64,000 bases of DNA, from the NCBI RefSeq assembly GCF_021917145.1, contig NC_061080.1:10367631-10431630 (forward strand), given 5' to 3'. The notes below the pieces were generated by a model. It was not told the DNA's origin. It did not search any database and was given only the letters and a program-made list of their open reading frames with translations. Within the stretch, counting starts at the first letter, position 1. Each line of letters opens with the position of its first letter. The DNA comes from Hypomesus transpacificus. Taxonomy: Eukaryota; Chordata; Actinopteri; Osmeriformes; Osmeridae. This document shows, one piece after another, positions 20,327 through 30,362 of this stretch. Made by a program: the position numbers and the translations under genes.

Positions 20327-23300
20327 CTATTGTTTCTCTCCTGTGTGTTTTTTCATGTGACGAACAAGATAACCTTTCTGAGCAAATCGTTTGTTACATT
20401 GTCGACACTGAAACAGTTTCTCTATGTGTTTTCTAATGTGAGCAACAAGACCACATTTGTGAGCAAATCGTTCGTCACATTGTTGACACTGAAACGGTTT
20501 CTCTCCTGTGTGTCTTCTCATGTGTTGACGAAGATTACCTTTGTCAGCAAATTGTCTGTTACATTTTTGACACTGAAAAGGTTTCTCTCCTGTGTGTGTT
20601 CTTATGTGACTAACAAGATTAACTTTCTGAGTAAATTGTTTGTTACATTGCTGACACTGAAAAGGTTTCTCTCCTGTGTGTGTTCTCATGTGACAAACAA
20701 GATGACCTTTCTGAGCAAATCGTTTGTTACATTGTTGACATTGAAAAGGTTTCTTTCCTGTGTGTGTTCTCATGTGCATAATCAAATGATATTCAGATAT
20801 AGAAGTTTTGTTACATTGTTGACACTGATGTATTGTTTTTACTCTGTGACTTCCCTGTGGTCTATTGTCCCTTGGAAGACCCTCGTTGTTCTGTGTTCTG
20901 TTCTGTAAAAGCAGCACTCCTCCATGTTCCTCCTCCAAACTCTGAGCTGCAGGACAGTCTGCAGCTACAACAGAGAGGGGCTGAGAGTCACTGCCTGATT
21001 CTGGTGCTGCAGAGTCTTGTCCATCAGTCTCTGCTTTAATTTGCTCCTCAGTTGTGTTGGTGGATAGAGAGTCTCCTTCTCTGTCCTCCACTTTAACAAT
21101 CTGGAAAAGATGTGAACATTCAGAGGAGCCCTCCTGGTCAAAATCATGTTCCACACTGAGAGAAGTGCAGATGTAGTCTTTAGTTTCAGACTGCAGTCCT
21201 TGGAGCTGCTCTTCCTCCTGACTGGTCCACAGCTCCTGTTCCTCTTTAATCTGTGGGGGCTCTGGGGGAGAGACCTCTTGCACTTCAGGGGGAAGAAAAG
21301 GCAAGACAACAGTTAGATGCAGCCTAACATGTCTGACAGATAGAAACCATGTGATCAGGTGTGAAGAGCACACTGGATGGTGTCAAAAAGGGATGGCTGT
21401 TTTTCTGAGACTCTGCTATGTTTTTTAGGGCAAGATGTCAAACAGCCATCCCAGAGACCAATTAGCAATAAAATAATGTATCTTAGTAGATAGTGATCTC
21501 AGGACTCTGATCCGAACAGACCGATCCAGCCTGTTTGACCTTTTATCTTAGAAAGTGTGTGTGTGTGTGTGTGTGTGTGGGGGGAGTGTAAACTAAGTAA
21601 ATAGCTTTTCCTCATGCTTTTAACAAAGGTAGCACATCACAAATACGTTGAGTGTACTTGCTGTTCCGACTCGATCTTGAAATGGTGTACATCAATGGAA
21701 GCACAAGAATCGTAGCTTTTCAATGATGTATGGCATGCTAGAGTATGTATGTATGGAGTATGTATGGAGTGCTAAACGTTGTGTGACGTAGGGTGTTAAT
21801 TTGTCTATAGACCAATTATCACCCTACGTCACACAACTGTCGAGCAGGCTCAACTGCGCATGTCGGTTGCAAAAGGCGAACTTCTCCCCGGTCTATTACA
21901 CTTGGAGTGTCGATCAGGTCATCATATATCTCTGGCCACTGCATTGCAGGGCTAGATATTAACTTGTTTAGGGCTCTTGGCCTTTGGACAAATACATTTA
22001 CGTTTCACATTTCTATGCACAAAAGTCACTTTACCCCGATACCCTTAAATAGCCTGACCAAGTGATCGGGCAAAACTAGCCTGGCTAATGGAGGTCGCTT
22101 TCTCAGGCAAATGACGAATGAAACAGGCTCGGTTAAAGAAATCCGAGATGCTGGCTATCTTCATCAGGATCGTATCTACATTGGGCAGTCTCCTCCCTGA
22201 CGTTTCTGTTATAGAATGGAGTGAAATACAACATTGTGCACACTGCCAGTGAGCGAGTCTGACTGAGGCTAACGTCAAAACAATGTAACGGGGACGCAGG
22301 CTCACTCAGATTGCCAGTTTAAACAAATCAGAAAAATAATCAGACCAGCTGGCTAAAAGCAGAATTCCCATATCTCTTGAAAGTTGCCCTGCTTGACTTT
22401 TAGATGTAGAATTGACTGTAAAATTATGAACTTAGTGACATGCCGTGAAGACATGGTTGCCGCTCGACCATGCAGTCTGTAGCGGGTGACATTCTCACTC
22501 AAATTTCAAGACTTTCGTGACCCAAATCAAAATTCTGATGCGACAGATAGATGGGTAATCGCTTTCTCTCAAACGCTGTCCTCCTCGACCTTTTTGGTCT
22601 TTTTAAATCTAACTATTTGTATGATCCATGTGGTCCTTTTGCCATTTAAAATGCTATCCTTTCCCGGTTTTCTGCAACCACATTCCGCGCGCATCCTGAA
22701 TGTTTACAAACAAATAATTAGTCAATAGATGGTTTTCACCGACGTCACGTTCTGGGCGGTAACCCGGATGCGCGGCCATTGTGGAGGTACTCGGTGTAAA
22801 CAAACTGAACGGAGTGCATGGAGTATTGTGCGCTTTGAATACTTTAAGTGAATATAGCCATGTCTAAACAACCGAAAAGCTCATCAAATCGCGTCCAAGA
22901 TGCAAAGGCATTGAGGGAAGGACTCTGACCACAAGAAAAGGCACAATATTTCGAGAAATTACGATTTATTGGCGTAGATCCCTACGAGTTAGATCCCTCT
23001 TCTTGGATCCGTGACAACCCGATGATTCGTCCTTCAGTTGCATATCCCGATATAGTCAACAACCTGGTTTTCTCGCCGAGCCCATACACAGCGGAAGACC
23101 TTAAATCCTACAAAGATTTGAAGGCCTATAACCAGATGGTGTGTGGATGGGTGAGGGAGACGCAGTAACAAGTTAATGCTATCAACGGCCGTTGTGTTTT
23201 GAAGGCCAAAGTAAGTAATGCAATAACGTCATTAACCCACTTAACCTTAACTGTATGATATCATTGCGATACTCAAGGTGTAGCAAAGTGACTCTCAAAC

Positions 23301-23945
23301 GTGTTTTTTCCCTTGCAGATCTTGGTTGAGCATTGCCAACCACAAGTACCTCCTTTCCTTTGATAATCTCTGGTTTTCCTGTCCCTGGTTTTTAATAACT
23401 TTTGGAAGTCGCTAATATTCCAAATGTTTTTCTCGATCTGCCCTATTGGTACAACCTGAAACACGGCAATAATTAACCATTTTCCTTGACGATGTTCGGT
23501 ATATACTTCAGTGTCTGTGCTTTGTTGTGATGCGGAGTGCCTCCAATATGGCGACTTCTGGTCTGATGACGTGTCGTGAAAACCCCTTTGCAACCTCGTG
23601 GCGGCGTCCCACAAAGTTTAACAGGGGTGGGCAAACTTGTTAGCACAAGAAGGGCCACAATGAAACCAATAGAATCTATAAGCTAGTTATTTGGCGGTTG
23701 GTTGAAGCAAGCCTTGACCCAAAATATGTTGCGTTGTTACTGTCCACCCTACCTGTTCGTTGTATCTCGATCTCCGGTAGAGTAACAATGTCCAACAAAC
23801 GTTTGAGCCGCGCGCTCTCCTCCTTCGAATTATAGACTTCTTCTTGTAACTCAGAAAACGTTTTTTCAACGGCCCCGAAAATCTCCAAAGCTGCCGTTGT
23901 TAGTCTCTCACAGATAAATCCTCTAAGCAAATCTAATTTTGACAT
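20327..23945 (-). CDS. C2H2 zinc-finger gene Z3, 6 fingers
   Basis: Exon 1 is 23945-23753 (MSKLDLLRGFICERLTTAAL...; 193 nt). The finger exon is 21282-20327. Joined they give 382 residues. In this copy the usual acceptor CAG before AAGTGCAG has become CTG, so the next AG three bases further is the likely acceptor, removing one codon but keeping frame. The exon has PPQIKEEQELWTSQEEEQLQGLQSE, the VKVEDREGD spacer and six fingers. Finger 1 has Ser instead of the core Phe (CNKTSISEYHL), and the linker between fingers 5 and 6 is shortened to HIEKLFQC. The protein ends TGEKQ. No middle exon is seen. Intron 1 contains a 60-bp palindrome and a decayed exon of another gene family. Confidence 0.85.
21778..21837. 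repeat. 60-bp near-perfect palindrome
   Basis: GTTGTGTGACGTAGGGTG is followed by a 24-base, itself nearly palindromic centre (AATT.GTCTATAGAC.AATT) and the exact inverse CACCCTACGTCACACAAC. It could be a solo fold-back element or an extruding hairpin. Confidence 0.9.
22860..23210 (+). pseudogene. Decayed first exon of a multicopy SWIM/YqaJ-like gene
   Basis: From ATG at 22860 the frame MSKQPKSSSNRVQDAKALRE breaks at a TGA, then continues in frame with GVDPYELDPSSWIRDNP, YPDIVN.LVFSPSPYTAEDL and AYNQMVCGWVRE, followed by TAA and a donor AAA|GTAAGT at 23211. This N-terminal pattern is one I associate with large multicopy fish and invertebrate proteins carrying a SWIM zinc finger and a YqaJ-type exonuclease. 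That assignment is from memory. Two stops and the absence of following exons make it a relic. It lies in Z3 intron 1 on the opposite strand. Confidence 0.6.
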
Positions 23946-24615
23946 GTTGGTGGAGTAAAACTGATAGTCTGCACAACGAAAATAACTATTAGCACCTGGG
24001 TTATTACTTAGTGTTAAAAAGTAGCGACCCACGCCTGCTGTCGGAGGTGAACAACGTCGAGCTTCTGTCTACTTCCGGGAAGGCTAGTCTCGGGAAGGGC
24101 ATAGCTGTGTCGTTTACTGAACCAACGCATTGTCAATCACTATCAGCTAATGTCCATAGATTTCAAACGGTGGAGTGTAGAAATAAGACAACCTCCATTA
24201 AAAAATGAATGTCGTTCTTCCTGAGCCCGAGTTGTGATTTCAACCAGTACAGTGTTACACCCATATCGGTCCGGGACACCATTAAATATATTTTAAAGTA
24301 AAAGCTGTAGTCATCCAATTTATGTTTTATTAAAATTACCAGACCGTAAAAAATGATAAAGGCCATCGCTTTTAAGTTATCAAAGCAACAGGCAATTACA
24401 GCATGTATGGCCAAATGTTGACCAAATAATAATCTGTCAGTTGTATTGAAATCTAAAAAACATATGAAAAAATACCAATGGAACAACTCAATATTTGATG
24501 AATGCGATATGATATTATGAAGCAGTTATAAAGCACACTTTTCACATGTTGTCTTTTCCCTTCTCTAGTCTCAAAAGGTGATCAGTCTGATTAAATACCT
24601 TTCGATGGGTATGCT
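23946..24615 (-). promoter_or_regulatory. Upstream block of Z3 exon 1
   Basis: This is conserved between units: AGCTTCTG, the ETS-like CTACTTCCGGGAAGG (24070-24084), GTCGTTTACTGAACCAACGCATTG, then CCATAGATTTCAAACGGTGG, ATATCGGTCCGGG and GTCCTTTCCC-like tracts. GC-rich and TATA-less, it fits a housekeeping-type promoter. Promoter activity is inferred from position and conservation. Confidence 0.5.
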
Positions 24616-24800
24616 TTTTGTCTCAGAATCAGAAAAGGTTTTAATCGCCAGGAAAATTTACACGGACAAGGAATTTACTTTTTCCGTGTAGGAGGCTGCA
24701 TACACATGTAAGAGTAAATCTTAAATAAGTGGTGTAAGTTTAAACAAGTCTAACTATACTATACAAAAGGTGCAAAGTCTGAAGGGACTACAATAAATAA
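24616..24800. repeat. Dispersed repeat fragment shared with 58295-58470
   Basis: TCAGAATCAGAAAAGGTTTTAAT, TTTACACGGACAAGGAATTTAC and AAACAAGTCTAACTATACTATAC recur at the same place of the Z7 unit and not in the Z4 or Z5 units, which groups the Z3 and Z7 units. Confidence 0.6.
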
Positions 24801-24999
24801 TTTCCATTAATGAAGTAAGAAACAACTTGGCTGAAAAGAAAGTTCCAGTGAAACGTTTTAATGTTCAAAATATACACTACTGTAATACAGACCATCTTCC
24901 CTACCATCTCTTTCTATTGTTTAGTATCATCTACACATCAGTCTTCCTCAGGCCTCTAGGGAGATCTGTCATTCTACCTTCCAAAATATTTTTGACATG

Positions 25000-26069
25000 A
25001 AATGCATTTTTGACATGAAATGCATGACAAACGCAGGTGCATTATCTGTCTGAATTATTCTTTATGTTGCATACGGATTTAATCTACCATTTTTTAGCAA
25101 ATGGCTTTCTCCTGCTACTTGACTTCAGCCACCTCTCTAGTGCTGACAATGGTTCATAGGCCTACTGCTGAAGCTCTGGGCCTGCTGTTGAAATAAGGAA
25201 AGGCGTGAGAATATGAGACTGCTGCAGACATCTTATTTTGGGCACTGAAGGCTCCTTCGCAGTTGGCAGAGCTGATTCTGACCTAGGAACAGTAGCCTAA
25301 TCTTAAATTGTATTGATAAAATAAAATAAAAAAGTGTTTTCTGCTCAGAATGGAATTGAAGCTTTTTTGCATTCATCTCTTTGTGCCGTAAAAATCAAGT
25401 TGATCTTTTAGTGACACAAAGCGATAGAGGCAGTGTAGCGTTTTACCTTCCCTAGCGACAAAAAATCTAGCGACGAGCGTCAAATCTAGCGACTTTCCGT
25501 TACTTTGGCAATGTCCGTTTTCATTGTTGAGCAGCAGTAAAATAACTGTCTGTTGTCATAGCAGCCAATCATGTTAACTCGCAGTCAAACGACGGTGCGT
25601 CATTGAAATCTGCGCTAAATGTATTATTTGCCTCTAACTCAGTCACAGGCGAGTGAAATCAAACAATTTACTATCCATTGGCTAATTAAAGATAATTTTT
25701 AGTCGCCCAGCGTGAAATTTGGTCGCATATGCAAGTGATTGGATGTAAACCTGGGATGTGTGCTTGCCTATGTGTGTATCACATGTAACTTTTAAATTTT
25801 AATTATAGCTTATGTTCACATTGCCCAGCTAGATGTTACAAATAAAGTAAACCTGTTACTGTATATTGTTAGTATTATTATTATTATAGTTCCGTTGCTG
25901 TATATTGTTACTGTTATAGTTTTTATTACTAGTTGGAGACAACGGGGGACTGGCTGTTTTCATCCTTATTCGTATAAGTATAACCTACTTTAGAGTTCTT
26001 TCCCCTGGAACAGATTTCATGTTCCAACTGAGGGGGGCTGTCGTTGTTTTGGTGTGTGGGGCTGCATCA
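25000..26069. other. Unclassified insertion upstream of the Z4 3' end
   Basis: Unique-looking AT-rich sequence replaces the usual 3' block of the unit. TCTAGCGACAAAAAATCTAGCGAC motifs at 25455-25495 look like a repeat end. No gene is recognised. Confidence 0.35.
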
Positions 26070-26640
26070 AATACCCTTTTTGCTCTGTTAAATTGCTGCA
26101 CTAGTCCACACTTGACCGGTGGGGATCTCATTCTATTTTGACTGTAACTGTTAGCTGCTCCTGGCATTCTCTAATCCCTGCTCTCCTCTCTGTCCCCCCC
26201 CCACACATTCCCTGTGGTGTGGGGGGTTTGAGCTGTCAGGACCTGCTTGGTCGTCGGTCTGCCAACGCTGAACCAGGTCGTCACCCGGAATCCAGTCTCC
26301 ATGACGGCCAACAGCGAGTTTCCCGGTCCCATCCAACGTCTATAAAGCCGAACAATGGATTTTGGTGTTTCAAAACCCATTGACACTGTATGACTATGTT
26401 TAGCTTGTGTTCTGCTCCTCTCTCTTACCAACCGTCTCTGGAGGAGGGGATCCCTCTCTGAATTGCTCCTCCCAAGGTTTCTTCCATTTTTTCTCCCGGT
26501 GGGAGTTTTTCTGGGAGTTTTCCTTGTCTTCCTTGAGGGTTTAGGTTGGTTGAGGGGCAGTTCTATGGGCGCATGTGAAGCCCTCTGTGACATGCTTGCG
26601 TGTAAAAAGGGCTATACAAATAAATTTGATTTGATTTGAT
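26070..26640 (+). mobile_element. Non-LTR retroposon 3' end with GATTT tail
   Basis: CAAGGTTTCTTCCATTTTTTCTCCC, GGGAGTTTTTCTGGGAGTTTTCC, AAAAAGGGCTATACAAATAAA and a terminal TTTGATTTGATTTGAT. This is a common fish retroposon 3' UTR, and its diverged inverted relics lie in all intronic minisatellite blocks of the cluster. The 5' border is uncertain. Confidence 0.75.
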
Positions 26641-26758
26641 TGCATATGCCATATTGCAATTACAAAAACTACAAAAACGCATTGTAGAGGGTTGTTATAG
26701 AATTTCTCATTAGATAAACCAAACTGGTGTTCTTGCATAAAACATTACATCATTCACA

Positions 26759-28653
26759 CTATGGTGTCTTTCCGGTATTGTTTCTCATGTGACGGACAAG
26801 ATTACCTTTGAGAGCAAATCGTTTGTTACATTGTTGACACTGAAAAGCTTTCTCTCCTGTGTGTGTTTTCATGTGACTTACAAGAGTATTTTTGTGAGGA
26901 AATCGTTTGTTACATTGTTGACACTGAAAAGGTCTCTCTCCTGTGTGACTTCTCATGTGTTTAAGAAGATTACCTTTGAGAGAAAAGCATTTGTTACATT
27001 GTTGACACTGAAAAGGTTTCTCTCCTGTGTGTGTTCTCATGTGCGAAATCAAATGAGATTCAGATAAACAAGTTCTGTTACATTGTTGACACTGATGTCT
27101 TGTTTTTCCTGTGTGACTTCCCTGTGGTCTATTGTCCCTTGGAAGAGCCTCATTGTTTTGTGTTCTGTTCTGTAAAAGCAGCACTCCTCCATGTTCCTCC
27201 TCCAAACTCTGAGCTGCAGGACAGTCTGGTGCTACAACAGAGAGGGGCTGAGAATCACTGACTGGTTCTGGTGCTGCAGAGCGTTGTACATAAGGCTCTG
27301 CTTTGATTTCCTCCTCAGTTGTGTTGGTGGGTAGAGAGTCTCCTTCTCTGTCCTCCACTTTAACAGTCTGGTCAAGATGTGAACATTCAAAGGAACCATC
27401 CTGATAAGAATAATGTTCCACACTGAGAGAAGTGAATATGGAGTCTGTAGTTTCAGACTGCAGTCCTTGGAGCTGCTCTTCCTCCTGACTGGTCCACAGC
27501 TCCTGTTCCTCTTTAATCTGTGGGGGCTCCGGGAAAGAGAGCTGCTGCACTTCTGGGAGAAGAAGAGGCAAGACAACAGTTAGATGCAGCCTTACATGTC
27601 TGGCAGATAGAAACCATGTGATCAGGTGTGAGGAAAACACTGGATGGTGTCAAGAAGGGATGTTTGTTTTTCTGACGTGGTCGGCTGAGACTATGCTACA
27701 CGTATTTTCATGGCAAGATATCAAACAGCTATCTGAGATACCAATTACCAATACAATAATGTATCCTAGTAGATAGATATGTTAGGTTATGTTAGGATCA
27801 CAATGACTCTTTTTGAGAGACTTGATGCTTAGTTATAACGGATTTAAACTATTGTAGGCCTACTCGCTGTGAAATATCTTACTGTTGATTGTTATTCTAC
27901 AGGTACACTCTTGCACTTTTTTAGTTTAATGTTGTTTAACTGTAACTTGTTTAACTGCATGCTCTTACGGTTCTTTCCTTTGGCACTTATTTTTTTCACA
28001 ATGAATACTTCATGTTTTGGCTGCTTGCAATGTTTGGGGCTACCTCGTTGTTATGATCAGTGACCTATGCTCTTTTGTAAAACTCTCTTTTGGAATTCGC
28101 TTTTGATAAAAGCGTTTGCTAAATGCATAAATGGTAATGTAAGTTATCTCAGGACACTGATCCAAACAGAACTGTTGATATTAAACAATGTAGGGTCCCA
28201 GTAGATTGAGTAGATTGACAATAATATGTACACGAGGTCCAACCCCCCCCCCCCCCCACCCCCCTCCTTCCTGGACGTTGGATCAATACGTTGCAACCTC
28301 GTTGCAACTTCGTGGCAACGTTCCACTAAGTCTATAAGAGGGGTGTTCACACTTTTTAGTTTAAGGGCTACATTGAAACCAATAGATTCTATGAGCTAGT
28401 TATTTGCCGTTGGTTGGACCTTAGCCAAAGCATATGTTGCGTTCGAACTGTTCACACTACCTGTTCGTTGTATCTTAATCTCCGGTTGAGTAACAATGTC
28501 CAACAATCGTTTGAGCCGCGCGATCTCCTCCTTGGAATTATTGATTTCGTCTTGGAACTCAGCAAACGTTTTTTCAACGGCCCCGAAAATCTCCAAAGTT
28601 GCCGTTGTTAGTGTCTCACGGATACATTCTATAAACAAATTTAGTTTGGACAT
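26759..28653 (-). CDS. C2H2 zinc-finger gene Z4, 4 fingers
   Basis: Exon 1 is 28653-28461 (MSKLNLFIECIRETLTTATL...; 193 nt). The finger exon is 27552-26759 (acceptor CCCAG|AAGTGCAG). They join to 328 residues. The PPQIKEEQELW segment and the acidic spacer with VKVEDREGD are intact. Four finger units follow. Finger 1 has Cys in place of the core Phe (CNRTCLSESHL), and the last has lost its final histidine (HMRNNTGKTP), so perhaps only two or three are canonical. It is the shortest array of the cluster. A retroposon and unclassified DNA have replaced most of its 3' block. Confidence 0.85.
27795..28142 (+). mobile_element. L2-like LINE 3' end in Z4 intron
   Basis: GGATCACAATGACTC through GATAAAAGCGTTTGCTAAATGC, collinear with the other L2-like 3' ends of the window. 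Confidence 0.75.
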
Positions 28654-29560
28654 TTTGGTGGATTAAAGGTTATACTCTGCACAAGTTAACACGGTTAGCT
28701 ATTAGCATCTGGGTCCTTCCTTAGTGTTAAAAAGTAGCGACGCACACCTCCTGTCGGATGTCAACAACATCGAGCTTCTGTTGACTTCCGGGCAGGCTAG
28801 TCTCGGGAAGCGCATAGCCAGAGAAACAGGCTCTGGCATAGCTGCGTCGTTTACTGAACCAAAGCATTGTCAACAACTATCAGCTAATATCCATAGATTT
28901 CAAACGGTGGAGTGTAAAAATTAGACAACCTCCATAAAAAAATCTGTCATTCTTCCTGAGCCCAAGTTGGGTTTTCAAACAGTAGTGTTACACCAATATC
29001 GGTCCGGGTATATATTGACAGGGGCCACCATTAAAATATATTTCAAAGTAAAAGCAATAGTCATCCAATTTATGTTTTATTAAAGGTAAATTAAAGTTAC
29101 CAGATCGTCCAAAAATATATAGGCTATTGCTTATAAGTTATCAAAGCAACAGGCAACTAAGGTATTTATAGTCAAATGTTGACCAATTAGTAATCTGTCA
29201 GTTATATTGAAATGTCCTAAAGATATGAAAAAATACTAATGGAACAACTCAATATTTGATTAATCCGATATTATATTAAGAAGCAGTTCTAAAGCACGAT
29301 TCACGTTGTCCTTTCCCTTCTCTATTCTCAGAAGGTGATCAGTCTGATTAGATACCTGTTCTAGATGGGTAGGCTATACTTTTCATCTACAGGGACAACA
29401 AGAAATAATTTGCATTTAATGAAGTAAGAAACAACTTGGCTAATAGACAGAAAGAGCCAGTAAAATCTTTTAATGTTCAAAATGCATCTTCAATTCAAAC
29501 TCTTTCTATTGTTAAGTGTCATCTAAACATCAGCTTCCACTCTAGGGAGATCTGACATTC
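28654..29560 (-). promoter_or_regulatory. Upstream block of Z4 exon 1
   Basis: The same order of motifs as in the Z3 unit: GACTTCCGGGCAGG at 28783, GTCGTTTACTGAACCAAAGC, TTCAAACGGTGG, ATATCGGTCCGGG, TTGACCAATTAGTAATCTGTC and TCTATTCTCAGAAGGTGATC. It has an extra GAAACAGGCTCTGGCATAGC not present in other units. Promoter role is inferred. Confidence 0.5.
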
Positions 29561-29870
29561 AACCTTTCAAAATTTTTTTTAGATATTTTTCAAATCTTTA
29601 CAAACCTTTTTCCCCCCCAAAACCTTTTATTCTTAGATTTTTTTTCTAAATTATTTTTCGAAAACAATTTTTCAACCTTTCAAATTTTTTATTTATGTTC
29701 CACCTTTCAAATGTTTGTATTACACACTTTTTTTCCCCCCAAAACCTTTTATTTATTCGTTGATTTTTAAAATAGATTATTTAAGAAAAAACTTTTTCAA
29801 CCTTTAAAAACCTTTAGAATTTTTTTTATTTTCCACCTTTCAAATCTTTTTTCACGCACAAAGAAACACA
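29560..29870. repeat. T-rich low-complexity array
   Basis: Irregular repeats of AACCTTTCAAA, CCTTTT and TTTTTT. Similar arrays lie at 34320-34500, 50590-50770, 51110-51210 and 58510-58700, always between a unit's upstream block and the next 3' block. Confidence 0.7.
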
Positions 29871-29899
29871 TGGAGAGGAGAACAGAACGGAGAACAGAA

Positions 29900-30362
29900 C
29901 AGTCTTTTACACTGAGAACATAGGAGGAACATATTTCCCTGGAGGCCTGTGGAAAGTGCCCCCCCCCCTCTGTATATTACAGTCTGCCAGACAGTCTTCA
30001 ACTGTACGGTGAATCACGATGCCCAATGTATAACCATTTCTAGAAAAGTGGCCTGCTGAGAATGCTGGTAGATTTTCACAATATAAAATATCTAAAAAAG
30101 TATTGTGAAGGTATCGTATCGAATTTAATGGTATCGGTATCGAATCCAAAGAGGAAGGTGACGGTATCAAAGGTGGAAGGAAACAGTATTTAAGGTGGAA
30201 ACTGTAACGGTATCTAAGGTAGAAGGTGCTCCTTGCTTGGCACCAGCACATACAACAAGGGAGGAAACAAAGCATATAAATACCCACTGGACAGGAAATC
30301 AATTCAAACACATAATTTCTCATTAGATAAACCAAACTGGTCTTCTGGCGTAAAACATTAAA
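29900..30362 (-). other. 3' flank of Z5 unit
   Basis: It contains the recurrent block ACACTGAGAACA...TTTCCCTGGAGGCCTG (also at 36280, 50875, 58770 and 58985), then the GGTGGAA tandem repeats and GTGCTCCTTGCTTGGCACC, leading into the Z5 stop codon. Confidence 0.65.

Noticed and set aside
26138-26593. Short frames on both strands in the retroposon 3' UTR
   Set aside because: The segment is a non-coding retroposon 3' end; neither frame has known motifs.
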